The notes below the pieces were generated by a model. It searched no databases. It was not told the DNA's origin and saw nothing but the letters and a program-made list of their open reading frames with translations. From assembly GCF_937880195.1 (NCBI RefSeq), contig NZ_CALFLA010000094.1, positions 1 through 17,626 on the forward strand: a stretch of DNA of 17,626 nt, in the 5' to 3' direction. Made by a program: the position numbers and the translations under genes. Shown here piece by piece: positions 1 through 7,725 of this stretch. Positions within the stretch are counted from its first letter, which is position 1, and every line of letters starts with the position of its first letter. The stretch comes from an uncultured Blautia sp. Lineage in GTDB: Bacteria > Bacillota > Clostridia > Lachnospirales > Lachnospiraceae.

Positions 1-11
1 TGAAAGAATGA

Positions 12-30
12 ATTTCCATTAAGATTTTAT
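12..30. repeat. 19-bp direct repeat, copy A
   Basis: The 19-mer ATTTCCATTAAGATTTTAT occurs here and again, exactly and in the same orientation, at 2268-2286. This copy lies just beyond the stop codon of the small minus-strand membrane protein. The two copies bracket the permease gene and an orphan gene fragment. An exact 19-mer repeated by chance is unlikely in a window of this size, even at this base composition. Its origin (recombination scar, target duplication, attachment site) cannot be decided here. Confidence 0.8.
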
Positions 31-33
31 AAA

Positions 34-243
34 TTAATTACTGTTCACTCTATTCCCCACTGCCTTTTTCAAGGACACCAAAAAAAGAATAATCCCAACC
101 CCAGTCAGCATATGACCGATTCCTGCAATTCCTGAAATCGAAGCATTTGCTGCAGAAGACAGAGAAATATTTAACACCTGAGCAATGCCACGTACCACCA
201 TCATCACTACCGTAACTGCCAGGCCGATATTATACACTGGCAT
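34..243 (-). CDS. small two-helix membrane protein, unknown function
   Basis: This is a 69-residue protein with two predicted membrane segments (about residues 7-24 and 38-57) and a basic C-terminus; I do not recognise the family. The ATG at 243-241 has no convincing ribosome binding site. The same reading frame stays open upstream to position 312 and encodes a hydrophilic, lysine-rich, cysteine-containing stretch (CNNEHCSC at its start) that looks like genuine protein. However, it contains no ATG, GTG or TTG start before an in-frame TAG at 315-313. An ATG at 310-308 would lead straight into that frame if the single T at 307 were absent. The gene may therefore be longer and carry a one-base insertion beside its start codon, or it may start as given. 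It ends near the window edge and is independent of the permease, which lies divergently. Existence is likely; the start is uncertain. Confidence 0.55.
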   Translation of the reverse strand: MPVYNIGLAVTVVMMVVRGIAQVLNISLSSAANASISGIAGIGHMLTGVGIILFLVSLKKAVGNRVNSN

Positions 244-464
244 AAAAATGCGAAAGGTTTTCTGCTTCTGTTTCGCCGGATTTCGACATGAACAATGTTC
301 ATTATTACATTCCTATTGTATAATGTCAATATCAGAACATGAATTTCTTACAGAAAATTGCACTTTTTTTATCAACATATTTGTCTGGTCTGTTTCAAAT
401 ATTTCTTTTTCAAATTCAAATATGAGCAATTCATAGTATTTGTAAGAAATAACCAATTTTTTTG
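244..464. other. intergenic region between divergent genes
   Basis: This AT-rich stretch separates the small membrane protein (minus) from the permease (plus). Apart from the possible N-terminal extension of the small protein up to 312 I see no coding signal. The mapped permease promoter and palindrome lie just to the right. I looked for a purine (G-box) riboswitch ahead of the permease and found no conserved core. Confidence 0.5.
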
Positions 465-492
465 TGGACAAAATAATTTTTTATGGTAAAAT
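465..492 (+). promoter_or_regulatory. candidate promoter of the NCS2 permease
   Basis: A TGGACA -35 box (465-470) is followed after 16 nt by TAAAAT (487-492). A TG dinucleotide one base upstream of the -10 box gives an extended -10 element. Transcription would begin near 499 and leave a leader of about 80 nt before the ribosome binding site of the permease. Prediction from consensus only. Confidence 0.55.
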
Positions 493-503
493 TAAAGCAT
501 TAG

Positions 504-520
504 TTGTATTGCAATTACAA
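504..520. promoter_or_regulatory. interrupted palindrome, candidate operator
   Basis: TTGTA and TACAA flank the self-similar centre TTGCAAT, giving a 17-bp interrupted palindrome. It lies about 12 nt beyond the predicted -10 box, where a bound repressor would block early transcription. The cognate regulator is unknown and none is encoded next to it. Confidence 0.35.
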
Positions 521-578
521 TCAATTTTATGGCGTAACAAAAATTGTGCAAAAATTTCAAATAAGGAGGATCTCACTT

Positions 579-1910
579 ATGAAGAACGCCAAAAACGCAG
601 ATATTGCAAACATTTACCGTCTTGACGGACAAGTACCTGTTATGAAGGCTATTCCCTTTGGTCTTCAGCACATTTTGGCAATGTTTGTTGCCAACCTGAC
701 GCCAATCACCCTGATTGCCGCAGCAGGCGGCCTGAAACAGGCAGAAATCGCCATTCTTCTCCAAAACGCCATGTTTGTTGCAGGAATCGCAACCCTGATC
801 CAGCTCTATCCTCTCTGGAAAGTAGGTTCCCGGCTTCCCATTGTAATGGGCGTCAGCTTTACCTTTGTAACAGTTCTCAGCACCGTTGCCGCCAATTACG
901 GATATCCGGCAGTTGTTGGCGCTGTTATGATAGGCGGTATCATGGAAGGAACCCTTGGACTTCTTGCAAAATACTGGAAAAAGATCATTTCTCCTATTGT
1001 TGCAGCGTCCGTTGTAACTGCCATTGGATTTTCTCTTTTTACAGTAGGCACACGATCCTTTGGCGGAGGCTATTCCGAAGATTTCGGTTCTGCTCAGAAT
1101 CTTATCCTTGGAACCATTACTCTTCTGGTATGTCTTGTCTGGAACATTATGGCAAAGGGTTACTGGAAGCAGCTTTCCGTCCTGGTGGGACTGATCGTGG
1201 GCTATATTGTAGCCATCTTTATGGGAAAAGTAGACCTTTCTGTGATCTTTTCCGGCGGAATCCTCTCCTTCCCCAAATTCCTTCCTTATATGCCGGAATT
1301 TCATCCTGGAGCTATTGTCTCAGTTGCCATTATCTTCCTTGTTTCTGCGGCAGAAACTATTGGAGATACTACGGCAATGGTTTCCGGCGGTCTGGAACGT
1401 GATATTACAACAGAAGAAATTTCCGGCTCCCTTGCCTGTGACGGATATGCCTCTGTATTTTCCTCTTTGTTAGGCTGTCCTCCCGTCACCTCCTTCTCTC
1501 AGAATGTTGGACTGATCGCCATGACAAAGGTTGTCAACCGTTTCACCATTATGACCGGAGCCGTATGTATGATCCTGGCAGGCCTCCTTCCTCCTGTAGG
1601 AAACTTTTTTGCCTCCCTGCCAGATTCCGTTCTGGGAGGCTGCACCATTATGATGTTCGGTACTATCCTGACCTCTGGAATTGAAATGATCGCTAAAGCA
1701 GGATTTACCCAGAGAAACATTACCATTGCCGCCCTGTCTCTTTCCGTAGGCATCGGCTTTACCGCAGCAAGCGAAACAGATATCTGGCATATCTTCCCCC
1801 AGCTTTTGCAGTCCGTATTTTCTGCAAATGTGGTAGCTGTAGTATTTGTAATGGCTATTATATTAAATTTGGTTCTCCCAAAAGATATGGATATCAAACG
1901 TATTCAGTAA
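579..1910 (+). CDS. NCS2-family nucleobase (xanthine/urate-type) permease
   Basis: This 443-residue integral membrane protein belongs to the nucleobase:cation symporter-2 family (COG2233), which imports xanthine, urate, uracil or related bases with H+ or Na+. Visible marks are the QH pair in the first membrane segment (Q30-H31), the SAAETIGD stretch with the substrate-contacting glutamate (E259), and the xanthine-type signature QNVGLIAMTK (Q308-N309 onward), which fits Q-N-x-G-x4-T-K. About a dozen hydrophobic segments run through the protein. The start at 579 was chosen because AAGGAGG lies about 10 nt upstream; the frame is open further upstream but lacks a comparable site. The gene is monocistronic, with its own promoter and a strong terminator. 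No purine catabolic gene is adjacent, so the substrate (xanthine, urate or another purine) is inferred from the signature alone. Confidence 0.92.
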   Translation: MKNAKNADIANIYRLDGQVPVMKAIPFGLQHILAMFVANLTPITLIAAAGGLKQAEIAILLQNAMFVAGIATLIQLYPLWKVGSRLPIVMGVSFTFVTVLSTVAANYGYPAVVGAVMIGGIMEGTLGLLAKYWKKIISPIVAASVVTAIGFSLFTVGTRSFGGGYSEDFGSAQNLILGTITLLVCLVWNIMAKGYWKQLSVLVGLIVGYIVAIFMGKVDLSVIFSGGILSFPKFLPYMPEFHPGAIVSVAIIFLVSAAETIGDTTAMVSGGLERDITTEEISGSLACDGYASVFSSLLGCPPVTSFSQNVGLIAMTKVVNRFTIMTGAVCMILAGLLPPVGNFFASLPDSVLGGCTIMMFGTILTSGIEMIAKAGFTQRNITIAALSLSVGIGFTAASETDIWHIFPQLLQSVFSANVVAVVFVMAIILNLVLPKDMDIKRIQ

Positions 1911-1930
1911 AGCAGCCCGCCAGAGGCCGC

Positions 1931-1984
1931 AAAAAATCCTGGTTCTGCAGACGCCTTTTTGGTATCTGCAGGGCCAGGATTTTT
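1931..1984 (+). terminator. intrinsic terminator after the permease
   Basis: A long hairpin begins 20 nt past the permease stop. The outer arms AAAAATCCTGG and CCAGGATTTTT (1932-1942 and 1974-1984) pair, and an inner stem CTGCAGA/TCTGCAG (1945-1951/1965-1971) extends it. The right arm ends in a short T run, and the A run on the left could serve transcripts from the opposite side. Confidence 0.8.
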
Positions 1985-1990
1985 GGTTCT

Positions 1991-2164
1991 ATAATAAATT
2001 ATTTAGAAGCAAAGCAATACAAAGAACAGTATCCAGAAGAAGAATTTGTGATGGCAATTATAAAAATACATTCCAATATAACTGAGAATTATGAGAAATT
2101 TTTGAATACAGTTCAAAATCAAATTGGACAATATGGAATAAAAACAGAAGCACGGATTGGTTAA
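1991..2164 (+). pseudogene. orphan C-terminal gene fragment, unknown family
   Basis: An open frame of about 57 codons runs from the edge of the permease terminator to a TAA at 2162-2164. The peptide is hydrophilic and reads like normal protein (it contains YKEQYPEEEF and ends in GIKTEARIG). There is no start codon with a ribosome binding site at its beginning. The only internal candidates are GTG 2048 and ATG 2051, neither preceded by a Shine-Dalgarno sequence, and the latter would give 37 residues. I take it as the 3' remnant of a gene whose front was lost when this region rearranged. I do not recognise the family. Confidence 0.45.
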
Positions 2165-2352
2165 CAACTTCATGCTCATACACACAAAGCAGTTAGTCTT
2201 AAAATTGACTGCTCTTTAACAAAAGCCCCCGTAGGTCAATGGTGTCTTTTAGTGCTGTTTTATTATCATTTCCATTAAGATTTTATCTGATAAAATGTTC
2301 ACCTAATAGCAATATCTCTAACTCGGCTTAATTTTAGTTCTTTATAAACATA
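2165..2352. other. intergenic region with hairpin, 3' of the fucosidase gene
   Basis: A 10-bp stem, counting two G-U pairs (2188-2197 with 2204-2213), lies here and may act as a weak terminator in either direction. A second short palindrome, ATTTTAT-CTGAT-AAAAT type, overlaps the 19-bp repeat copy. A GC-richer patch near 2225-2250 resembles neither neighbour and could be the end of a lost mobile element, but I cannot identify it. Confidence 0.35.
2268..2286. repeat. 19-bp direct repeat, copy B
   Basis: Exact second copy of the 19-mer found at 12-30, in the same orientation. It lies about 67 nt beyond the stop of the fucosidase gene. Together the copies delimit a 2.2-kb segment with the permease, its regulatory sites and the orphan fragment. 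Confidence 0.8.
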
Positions 2353-4665
2353 TCATAATCCTGATTTATAAATAAATTCCCTATCTTCTCCAATTGAAAT
2401 ATGGTGAAGCTCCTGATTCCATTTTACAACTACTTCTCCTGGACAGACTGCCCGAATACAAAATTCTGTAAGTATGCAATTTTTCCAGGCAAAGTCCACA
2501 GTATATCCGCCTTTTGCCTTCATTCCCTTTACATAGCCATTTTTCCAGTCTTTCGGTAATGCCGGAAGGAATTCAATAACATTCTCCTGCGTTTGCAGAA
2601 GCATTTCTGTTACTGCCGCGGCATAGCCCAAATTGCCGTCGATTTGAAATGGAGGATGGGCGCAGAAAAGATTAGGATAAATCCCACCTCCCGTCATGGA
2701 AACCTCTACTTCCTCTGTAAGCCGAATCTGTTTTTTCAAAAGCTGTATCGCCCTATTTCCATTCTTCAATCGCGCCCAAAGAGCCGCTTTCCAGATCATG
2801 GACCAGCCGGTACCCTCATCCCCCCTTCTTTCCAGAACTCTCTTACATGCCTTTCGCAGTTCCGTATCCTCTTCTTTAATCACATTTGCCGGATACAATC
2901 CATACAAATGAGATATATGTCTGTGATGCACATCCGTTTCCCAATAGTCTTCATACCATTCCTGTAGCTGTCCTTCCCGTCCAATTTTGAAAGCAGGAAG
3001 TTTTTTCAACGCTTTCTCTGTCTCTGCCTTTAACTCCTGTTCTCCAGTAATTTCACAAATATGGATATAATTTTCAAACAGCTCTTTAAGTATAGAAAGA
3101 TCCATGGTAGAGCCAAATGATACACTGTGTTCTTCCCCCTCTTCATCCATATATCTGTTCTCCGGTGAAGTAGACGGACAAGTCAGCAGATATCCCTGAT
3201 ATTCTGTCAGATACCCCAAATAAAAACGAACAGCCTCACGGATTACGGGAAACGCCCTTTTTTTCAAAAATTCCTGATCCAGCGTATATACATAATGTTC
3301 CCACAAATGTCTGCATAACCACCCGGAACTCATAGGCCATAACGCATACTGACAGGGATATTCGTCCTTTGCATATTTTCCCACAGGATCAGAATGTCCC
3401 CAGATATCTATATTGTGATGACTAACCCAGCCTTCCAGTCCATATAATCTCTGGGCTGTGATCTTCCCATTACGAACTGTCCGATCAATCAGATCAAACA
3501 AAGGCTCATGAAATTCACTGAGATTGCAGCTTTCTGCCATCCAGTAATTCATTTCCGTATTAATATTTACTGTATAATTAGAACTCCAGGGCGCTCTAAG
3601 TTTATTATTCCAGATACCCTGCAAATTTGCAGCCTGTGTACCCGGTTTCGAGGAACAGATCATCAGATATCTGGCATAGTGAAAAAGAAGCGCCATCAGG
3701 TCATAATCTTTTGAACCCTGTTTAAATTCCTGTAATCTTTGATACGTATCCTTTTCCTCTTTATTATTTTCTCCCAGTTGAAGCTCCATACGGTCAAAAA
3801 TACTTTTATACAGTCTGATATGCTCTTCTTTTAATGTATCATACCCTTTTTCTTCCAGCTTCTTTGCCTGTGTGTGCAAACTTCCCCAAAGGTCAGAACA
3901 TCCATCAAAATCTGTTTTTCCATTTAAAAAAATATAAAAATCATCATAGGTTGATACATAAAGACGGTTTCCTTCCCGTTTCAGAATTCCAGATTTCAAT
4001 TGAACTGATACAAGAAGTCCAAATCGTATTCCTTCCTTGTCACAGTATTGAATCGGATCTTTACACTCATAATAATCCGGTGCTGCGTATGTGGGAGCTC
4101 GTCCCAAAAGTACAAGCCTTCCTCCATCTTTTCCTTCAGAAATCTCATACTTCAACGGACTGTCCAGAAAAATTTCTGCTTCCATCCCCTGCTTTGGATC
4201 CACGGAAATTCTTACTGCCAGCACATTTTCTTTCATACTTATGAATGTTTCTCTCTTATGAAAAACATTTCCTGATTCCCATGAAGCTGTATGCACTGCT
4301 TCCTCCAGAGTCAATTCTCTATAATACTTTTCTTTAACTTCCGTCTTCTCTTTTTTAGTATTTATATAAAGAGTTCCTGCAGGAAGATATGCAGTTGTCC
4401 AGTCTCCCAATATATGTTCTCTGGCATATTTTTCAGCCTCTTTCTGTTTTCCATGAAAAATCAGATGCCTCATATGGTTCCAGTCCGGTGTTTCCTTATA
4501 TACCTGCTCTTTCTTTCCGTTTCCTGACCAGAGAGTATCAAGGTTTAACTCAATCCTTTCTTCCTCGGTCTCTCCAAATACCATAGCTCCTAACTCCCCA
4601 TTTCCAAGAGGAAGCGCCTCAGTCCAGGCTTTTGCAGGTTCTCTGTAATTTAAACTCCAATGCAT
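2353..4665 (-). CDS. GH95 alpha-L-fucosidase (alpha-1,2-fucosidase type), cytoplasmic
   Basis: This 770-residue protein has the normal length and start of glycoside hydrolase family 95 (EALPLGNGELGAMVFG near residues 16-31). GH95 enzymes mainly remove alpha-1,2-linked L-fucose from glycan ends by inversion. The catalytic set known from Bifidobacterium AfcA can be matched by motif: the asparagine pair in VNINTEMNYW (N367, N369), the general acid in LQEW (E569) and the aspartate in FQIDGN (D676). An HHRHISHLYGLYP stretch follows E569. There is no signal peptide or membrane segment, so it should act on imported oligosaccharides. The start follows GAGGATAACGT, and only three bases separate it from the stop of the upstream GH109-like gene, so translation is probably coupled. 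It is the last gene of the transporter operon. Some GH95 members act on L-galactose, so substrate specificity is inferred. Confidence 0.93.
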   Translation of the reverse strand: MHWSLNYREPAKAWTEALPLGNGELGAMVFGETEEERIELNLDTLWSGNGKKEQVYKETPDWNHMRHLIFHGKQKEAEKYAREHILGDWTTAYLPAGTLYINTKKEKTEVKEKYYRELTLEEAVHTASWESGNVFHKRETFISMKENVLAVRISVDPKQGMEAEIFLDSPLKYEISEGKDGGRLVLLGRAPTYAAPDYYECKDPIQYCDKEGIRFGLLVSVQLKSGILKREGNRLYVSTYDDFYIFLNGKTDFDGCSDLWGSLHTQAKKLEEKGYDTLKEEHIRLYKSIFDRMELQLGENNKEEKDTYQRLQEFKQGSKDYDLMALLFHYARYLMICSSKPGTQAANLQGIWNNKLRAPWSSNYTVNINTEMNYWMAESCNLSEFHEPLFDLIDRTVRNGKITAQRLYGLEGWVSHHNIDIWGHSDPVGKYAKDEYPCQYALWPMSSGWLCRHLWEHYVYTLDQEFLKKRAFPVIREAVRFYLGYLTEYQGYLLTCPSTSPENRYMDEEGEEHSVSFGSTMDLSILKELFENYIHICEITGEQELKAETEKALKKLPAFKIGREGQLQEWYEDYWETDVHHRHISHLYGLYPANVIKEEDTELRKACKRVLERRGDEGTGWSMIWKAALWARLKNGNRAIQLLKKQIRLTEEVEVSMTGGGIYPNLFCAHPPFQIDGNLGYAAAVTEMLLQTQENVIEFLPALPKDWKNGYVKGMKAKGGYTVDFAWKNCILTEFCIRAVCPGEVVVKWNQELHHISIGEDREFIYKSGL

Positions 4666-4668
4666 ACG

Positions 4669-5871
4669 TTATCCTCTATTCATCCATTTTCCATTTGTAA
4701 AATCAGGAATCGGAACCGGCTGTCCTCCCATAGCAATAGACTGTTCTGCCAATACAGAAATACTCATCCATGCCGCCATATCATAGGCATCGATGACAGC
4801 TTCTGTTTGCTCCTGCACACATTGGATAAAATCAGAAAATACAAGATAATCCATTCCGTCATGCCCCTTTTTTATTCCGTCCTGCAAATATTTTTTCCAC
4901 AGGGGATGCTCATATTTTTCTCTGTATTCTTCCACATTTCCCCAATGCTTCTGCCATTCGAAATGATCCTCCGAAGCCTTATCTCCATCCAGAAAGATAG
5001 AACGGTTATCTTCCATATACATTCCTTTGGTTCCCTGAACCATAAAACCTCTGGAATAATACCGTGGCAGCGTTGTATCCAGAGTCAGAAGAATTGTTTC
5101 TCCATTGCTGCACCGAATCATAGTATTTACAATATCTCCCTGGTTAAAAACAGTATTCAAAAGTTCTGTATCTTCGGATTTTTTATCCTTAATATACTCC
5201 TGAAGACCCGCTGCCTTTGAAGCCATAGAGGTCAATGAAAGCATACGGTTTCCCCGGTTGATATGAAGCAGTTTTGCAATCGGTCCCAGTTCATGTGTAG
5301 GATAATTTTCCGTATTTCTGTGAATATAATTAGCCAGACGATAGTGCCTGTTTTCTTTTCCAAAAGCCACCTCTTCTCGCAAATCATGACGGTAGCCGCC
5401 TTCGCAATGGACGATTTCTCCCAGCACCCCCATTTCCGCCATATTTGCAACCATCATTTCATCTCTGCCATACAGACAGTTTTCCAAAAACATAATCGGA
5501 ACACCTGTTTCTTCATAGGCTTCTACCAGCTTCCAGCATTCTCTCAAGGAATATGCTCCTCCAACCTCGCAGCCCACATATTTTCCCGCACGCATTGCTT
5601 CAATACTCATTTCAATGTGCATATCCCAGGAAGAACAGATGATTACCGCTTCTACTTCCGGCATTGTAAGAATCTCTTTGTAGTCAGTTGTAATATGCGG
5701 TCGTTTCCTTCCGCTTTTTTCAATAATATCTGCTGCCTCCCGGCATCTGTCCTCATATACATCACAAACTGCCACAAACTCTGCATCCGGGTGTTCCAGA
5801 TATGCTGTTTCCAGCAGTCCTTTTCCTCTTGCGCCCAGACCGATCATTCCAATGTTTACTTTTTTCCCCAT
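4669..5871 (-). CDS. GH109-like / Gfo-Idh-MocA family protein, possible alpha-N-acetylgalactosaminidase
   Basis: The 400-residue protein opens with a Rossmann NAD-binding fold (GMIGLGARGKG, residues 8-18) typical of Gfo/Idh/MocA oxidoreductases. Several later blocks resemble GH109, the NAD-dependent alpha-N-acetylgalactosaminidases: LENCLYGRDEMM (E130), GYRHDLRE (Y160), YPTHELGPIA (Y190, H193) and GHDGMDY near residue 336. These match, in order and roughly in spacing, the residues E149, Y179, Y225 and H228 that I recall for the Elizabethkingia enzyme. GH109 enzymes remove terminal alpha-GalNAc, including from blood group A, by a redox mechanism using bound NAD. Known GH109 enzymes are often exported; this one has no signal peptide. 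It has a GGAGG site, sits between the second permease and the fucosidase, and is probably co-transcribed with them. The alternative is a sugar dehydrogenase; family placement is firm, the exact reaction is not. Confidence 0.8.
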   Translation of the reverse strand: MGKKVNIGMIGLGARGKGLLETAYLEHPDAEFVAVCDVYEDRCREAADIIEKSGRKRPHITTDYKEILTMPEVEAVIICSSWDMHIEMSIEAMRAGKYVGCEVGGAYSLRECWKLVEAYEETGVPIMFLENCLYGRDEMMVANMAEMGVLGEIVHCEGGYRHDLREEVAFGKENRHYRLANYIHRNTENYPTHELGPIAKLLHINRGNRMLSLTSMASKAAGLQEYIKDKKSEDTELLNTVFNQGDIVNTMIRCSNGETILLTLDTTLPRYYSRGFMVQGTKGMYMEDNRSIFLDGDKASEDHFEWQKHWGNVEEYREKYEHPLWKKYLQDGIKKGHDGMDYLVFSDFIQCVQEQTEAVIDAYDMAAWMSISVLAEQSIAMGGQPVPIPDFTNGKWMNRG

Positions 5872-5917
5872 AAGCTAACCTCCATCATTCATTAATATTC
5901 ATTTATACTCTGTATTT

Positions 5918-6748
5918 TTAACCTTTGATTCCCTGCAATGCAATTCCTTCAATAAACTGTTTCTGGAAAATTGCAAAAAGAACCAACAACGGAATTACTG
6001 CCAGAACAGCTCCTGCCATCATAGTAGGATAATCAGTTGCATACTGCCCCTGAAGGAAAGATAAACCGGCAGAAAGTGTCATTTTTTCCGGAGATGTGTT
6101 TACAATCATAGGCCACATCAGGTCATTCCACGCTCCCCTGAGCGTCAGAATCGCCAATGCCACCAGTCCAGGTTTTACCAGAGGGAACATGATTCTGGTA
6201 AAAATTCTAAAATGACCGCACCCATCAATTCTGGCTGCCTCCTCCAGATCATTTGGAAGCGCCATAAAAAACTGCCTCATCAAAAAAGTTCCAAATGCAC
6301 TAAACAGTCCAGGTATAAACAAAGCCGGCAGAGTATTCAAAAGCCCCATCTTCTGAATGATCAGATACTGTGGAAGCATGAAGAATGAAGACGGCACCAT
6401 TAAAACTGCAAGAAGTATGCCAAAAATAATATCTCGTCCTGGAAACTTAATCCTGCCAAATGCATATGCTGCCATAGAGCATAAAATCAACTGTGCAACA
6501 ACGATTACCCCTGCTGAGATCATAGTATTTAAATACATTCTTGCAAAAGGAATTTTTTCAAACACCTCCGCATAATTTGAAAATAATGGTTTCTCCGGCA
6601 AAATCTTAATCGGTATGCAGATTGATTCCGACTGTGTTTTCAACGATGTCAGGATCATCCATATAAATGGGAGAAGTGTAACTACCATACACAGAACCAA
6701 GATAATAAATATGATCACATGTCCCCATTTAATTTTCTTGTTTTTCAT
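5918..6748 (-). CDS. CUT1 sugar ABC transporter permease (MalG/UgpE-like)
   Basis: A 276-residue membrane protein with six predicted helices. It contains the cytoplasmic EAA loop that docks the ATPase (EEAARIDGCGHFRIFTRIMF, about residues 190-209). It has the short basic N-terminus and PFIWMILTSLK start region of MalG-type permeases. The start is preceded by AAGGAGGGG. The gene lies 12 nt after the first permease and 46 nt before the GH109-like gene. It should form the membrane heterodimer with the MalF-like partner. No ATPase gene is present in the window, so a shared ATPase (MsmX type) is inferred. Confidence 0.95.
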   Translation of the reverse strand: MKNKKIKWGHVIIFIILVLCMVVTLLPFIWMILTSLKTQSESICIPIKILPEKPLFSNYAEVFEKIPFARMYLNTMISAGVIVVAQLILCSMAAYAFGRIKFPGRDIIFGILLAVLMVPSSFFMLPQYLIIQKMGLLNTLPALFIPGLFSAFGTFLMRQFFMALPNDLEEAARIDGCGHFRIFTRIMFPLVKPGLVALAILTLRGAWNDLMWPMIVNTSPEKMTLSAGLSFLQGQYATDYPTMMAGAVLAVIPLLVLFAIFQKQFIEGIALQGIKG

Positions 6749-6760
6749 TCTATCCCCTCC

Positions 6761-7657
6761 TTATTCGTAATTGACCCACTTTTTCTGAAGCTTCATCTGT
6801 ACCAGGGTAATGATCATAATAATTACAAACAGCAAAACTGCCAGCGCAGACGCATACCCCTTTTTAGAAAATTCAAAAGCATTTCTGAAGAAATAGAGCA
6901 CCATACTCTGCGATGCTTCCAAAGCAAGACTTTTCCTGGAAATCATCATGTAAATCGTATCAAAAATCTGGAATGTACTGATCAGTGTTGTAACCATAAC
7001 AAAAAATAATGTTGGTGTAATCAACGGAAGTGTAATACTAAAAAACTGTCGAAAACCAGTTGCTCCATCAATTGCCGCTGCTTCATAATAGCTCTTTGAA
7101 ATTCCCTGTATCCCTGCCAGCAGAATAATCATATTATATCCCACGCTGCTCCAGATGGTTACAATACAAATAGCAATCCAGGCAAGAGAAGGATTACTCA
7201 GAAACTGTACCGATTCAAATCCCATGAGATTCAAAATATAATTAATAATGCCATAATCTCCATTAAACATCCATCTCCAGATCATAGCTACCGCCGCACT
7301 CATAGTAATTGCCGGAATAAAATAAACCACCCGGAAAAATGCTTTTCCTTTGATTCCCTGATTCAAAAAAACAGCCAGAATCAATGCCAGAATAATAATC
7401 GCAGGAACAATTACAACCACATAACGCATGGTATTAAGTAGAGCCTGCCACATTACTTCATCCTGAAACATTTTTACATAATTTCCAAATCCGATCCATT
7501 TACTTTTATTAAAAGCTCCTACCTCATGGAAGCTGTCATAAAACACTTTAAAAATCGGATAAAAATAGAAAACTCCCAATCCTGCAACCACTGGAAAAAT
7601 CATTGTATAACCGGCTATGTAATCTTTTCTTTTCCGTTTGCTTAATGTTTTTTTCAT
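6761..7657 (-). CDS. CUT1 sugar ABC transporter permease (MalF/UgpA-like)
   Basis: A 298-residue permease with six membrane segments and an EAA loop (YYEAAAIDGATGFRQFF, in the C-terminal half). The frame is open further upstream to 7729, but that extension would read through a terminator-like hairpin. The ATG at 7657 has a good AAGGAGG site and gives the usual basic N-terminus (MKKTLSKRKRKD) of this family, so I chose it. It pairs with the MalG-like permease downstream and takes substrate from the secreted binding protein encoded upstream. Its expression probably depends on reading past the hairpin at 7677-7717. Confidence 0.95.
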   Translation of the reverse strand: MKKTLSKRKRKDYIAGYTMIFPVVAGLGVFYFYPIFKVFYDSFHEVGAFNKSKWIGFGNYVKMFQDEVMWQALLNTMRYVVVIVPAIIILALILAVFLNQGIKGKAFFRVVYFIPAITMSAAVAMIWRWMFNGDYGIINYILNLMGFESVQFLSNPSLAWIAICIVTIWSSVGYNMIILLAGIQGISKSYYEAAAIDGATGFRQFFSITLPLITPTLFFVMVTTLISTFQIFDTIYMMISRKSLALEASQSMVLYFFRNAFEFSKKGYASALAVLLFVIIMIITLVQMKLQKKWVNYE

Positions 7658-7676
7658 GTAAGATCCTCCTTTCTCC

Positions 7677-7717
7677 AAAAAGAAGGGCATTTGCCAACCG
7701 CAAATGCCCTTCTTTTT
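7677..7717 (-). terminator. perfect 18-bp hairpin between binding-protein and permease genes
   Basis: Arms 7677-7694 and 7700-7717 are perfectly complementary over 18 bp around a 5-nt loop. On the minus strand the hairpin ends in a run of five T, the form of an intrinsic terminator. It sits 8 nt past the binding-protein stop and about 20 nt before the permease start. Such partial terminators or 3'-stabilising hairpins typically keep the binding protein in large excess over the permeases (as known for malE-malF-type operons). Confidence 0.85.
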
Positions 7718-7725
7718 ATCTAATT

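Noticed and set aside
244..578. Purine (G-box) riboswitch upstream of the permease
   Set aside because: The conserved loop and core sequences of that class are absent; only an AT-rich leader with a short palindrome is present.
573..1304. Long minus-strand open frame opposite the permease
   Set aside because: It lies wholly antisense to the NCS2 permease, has no ribosome site or family motif, and its low-complexity composition is typical of an antisense shadow.
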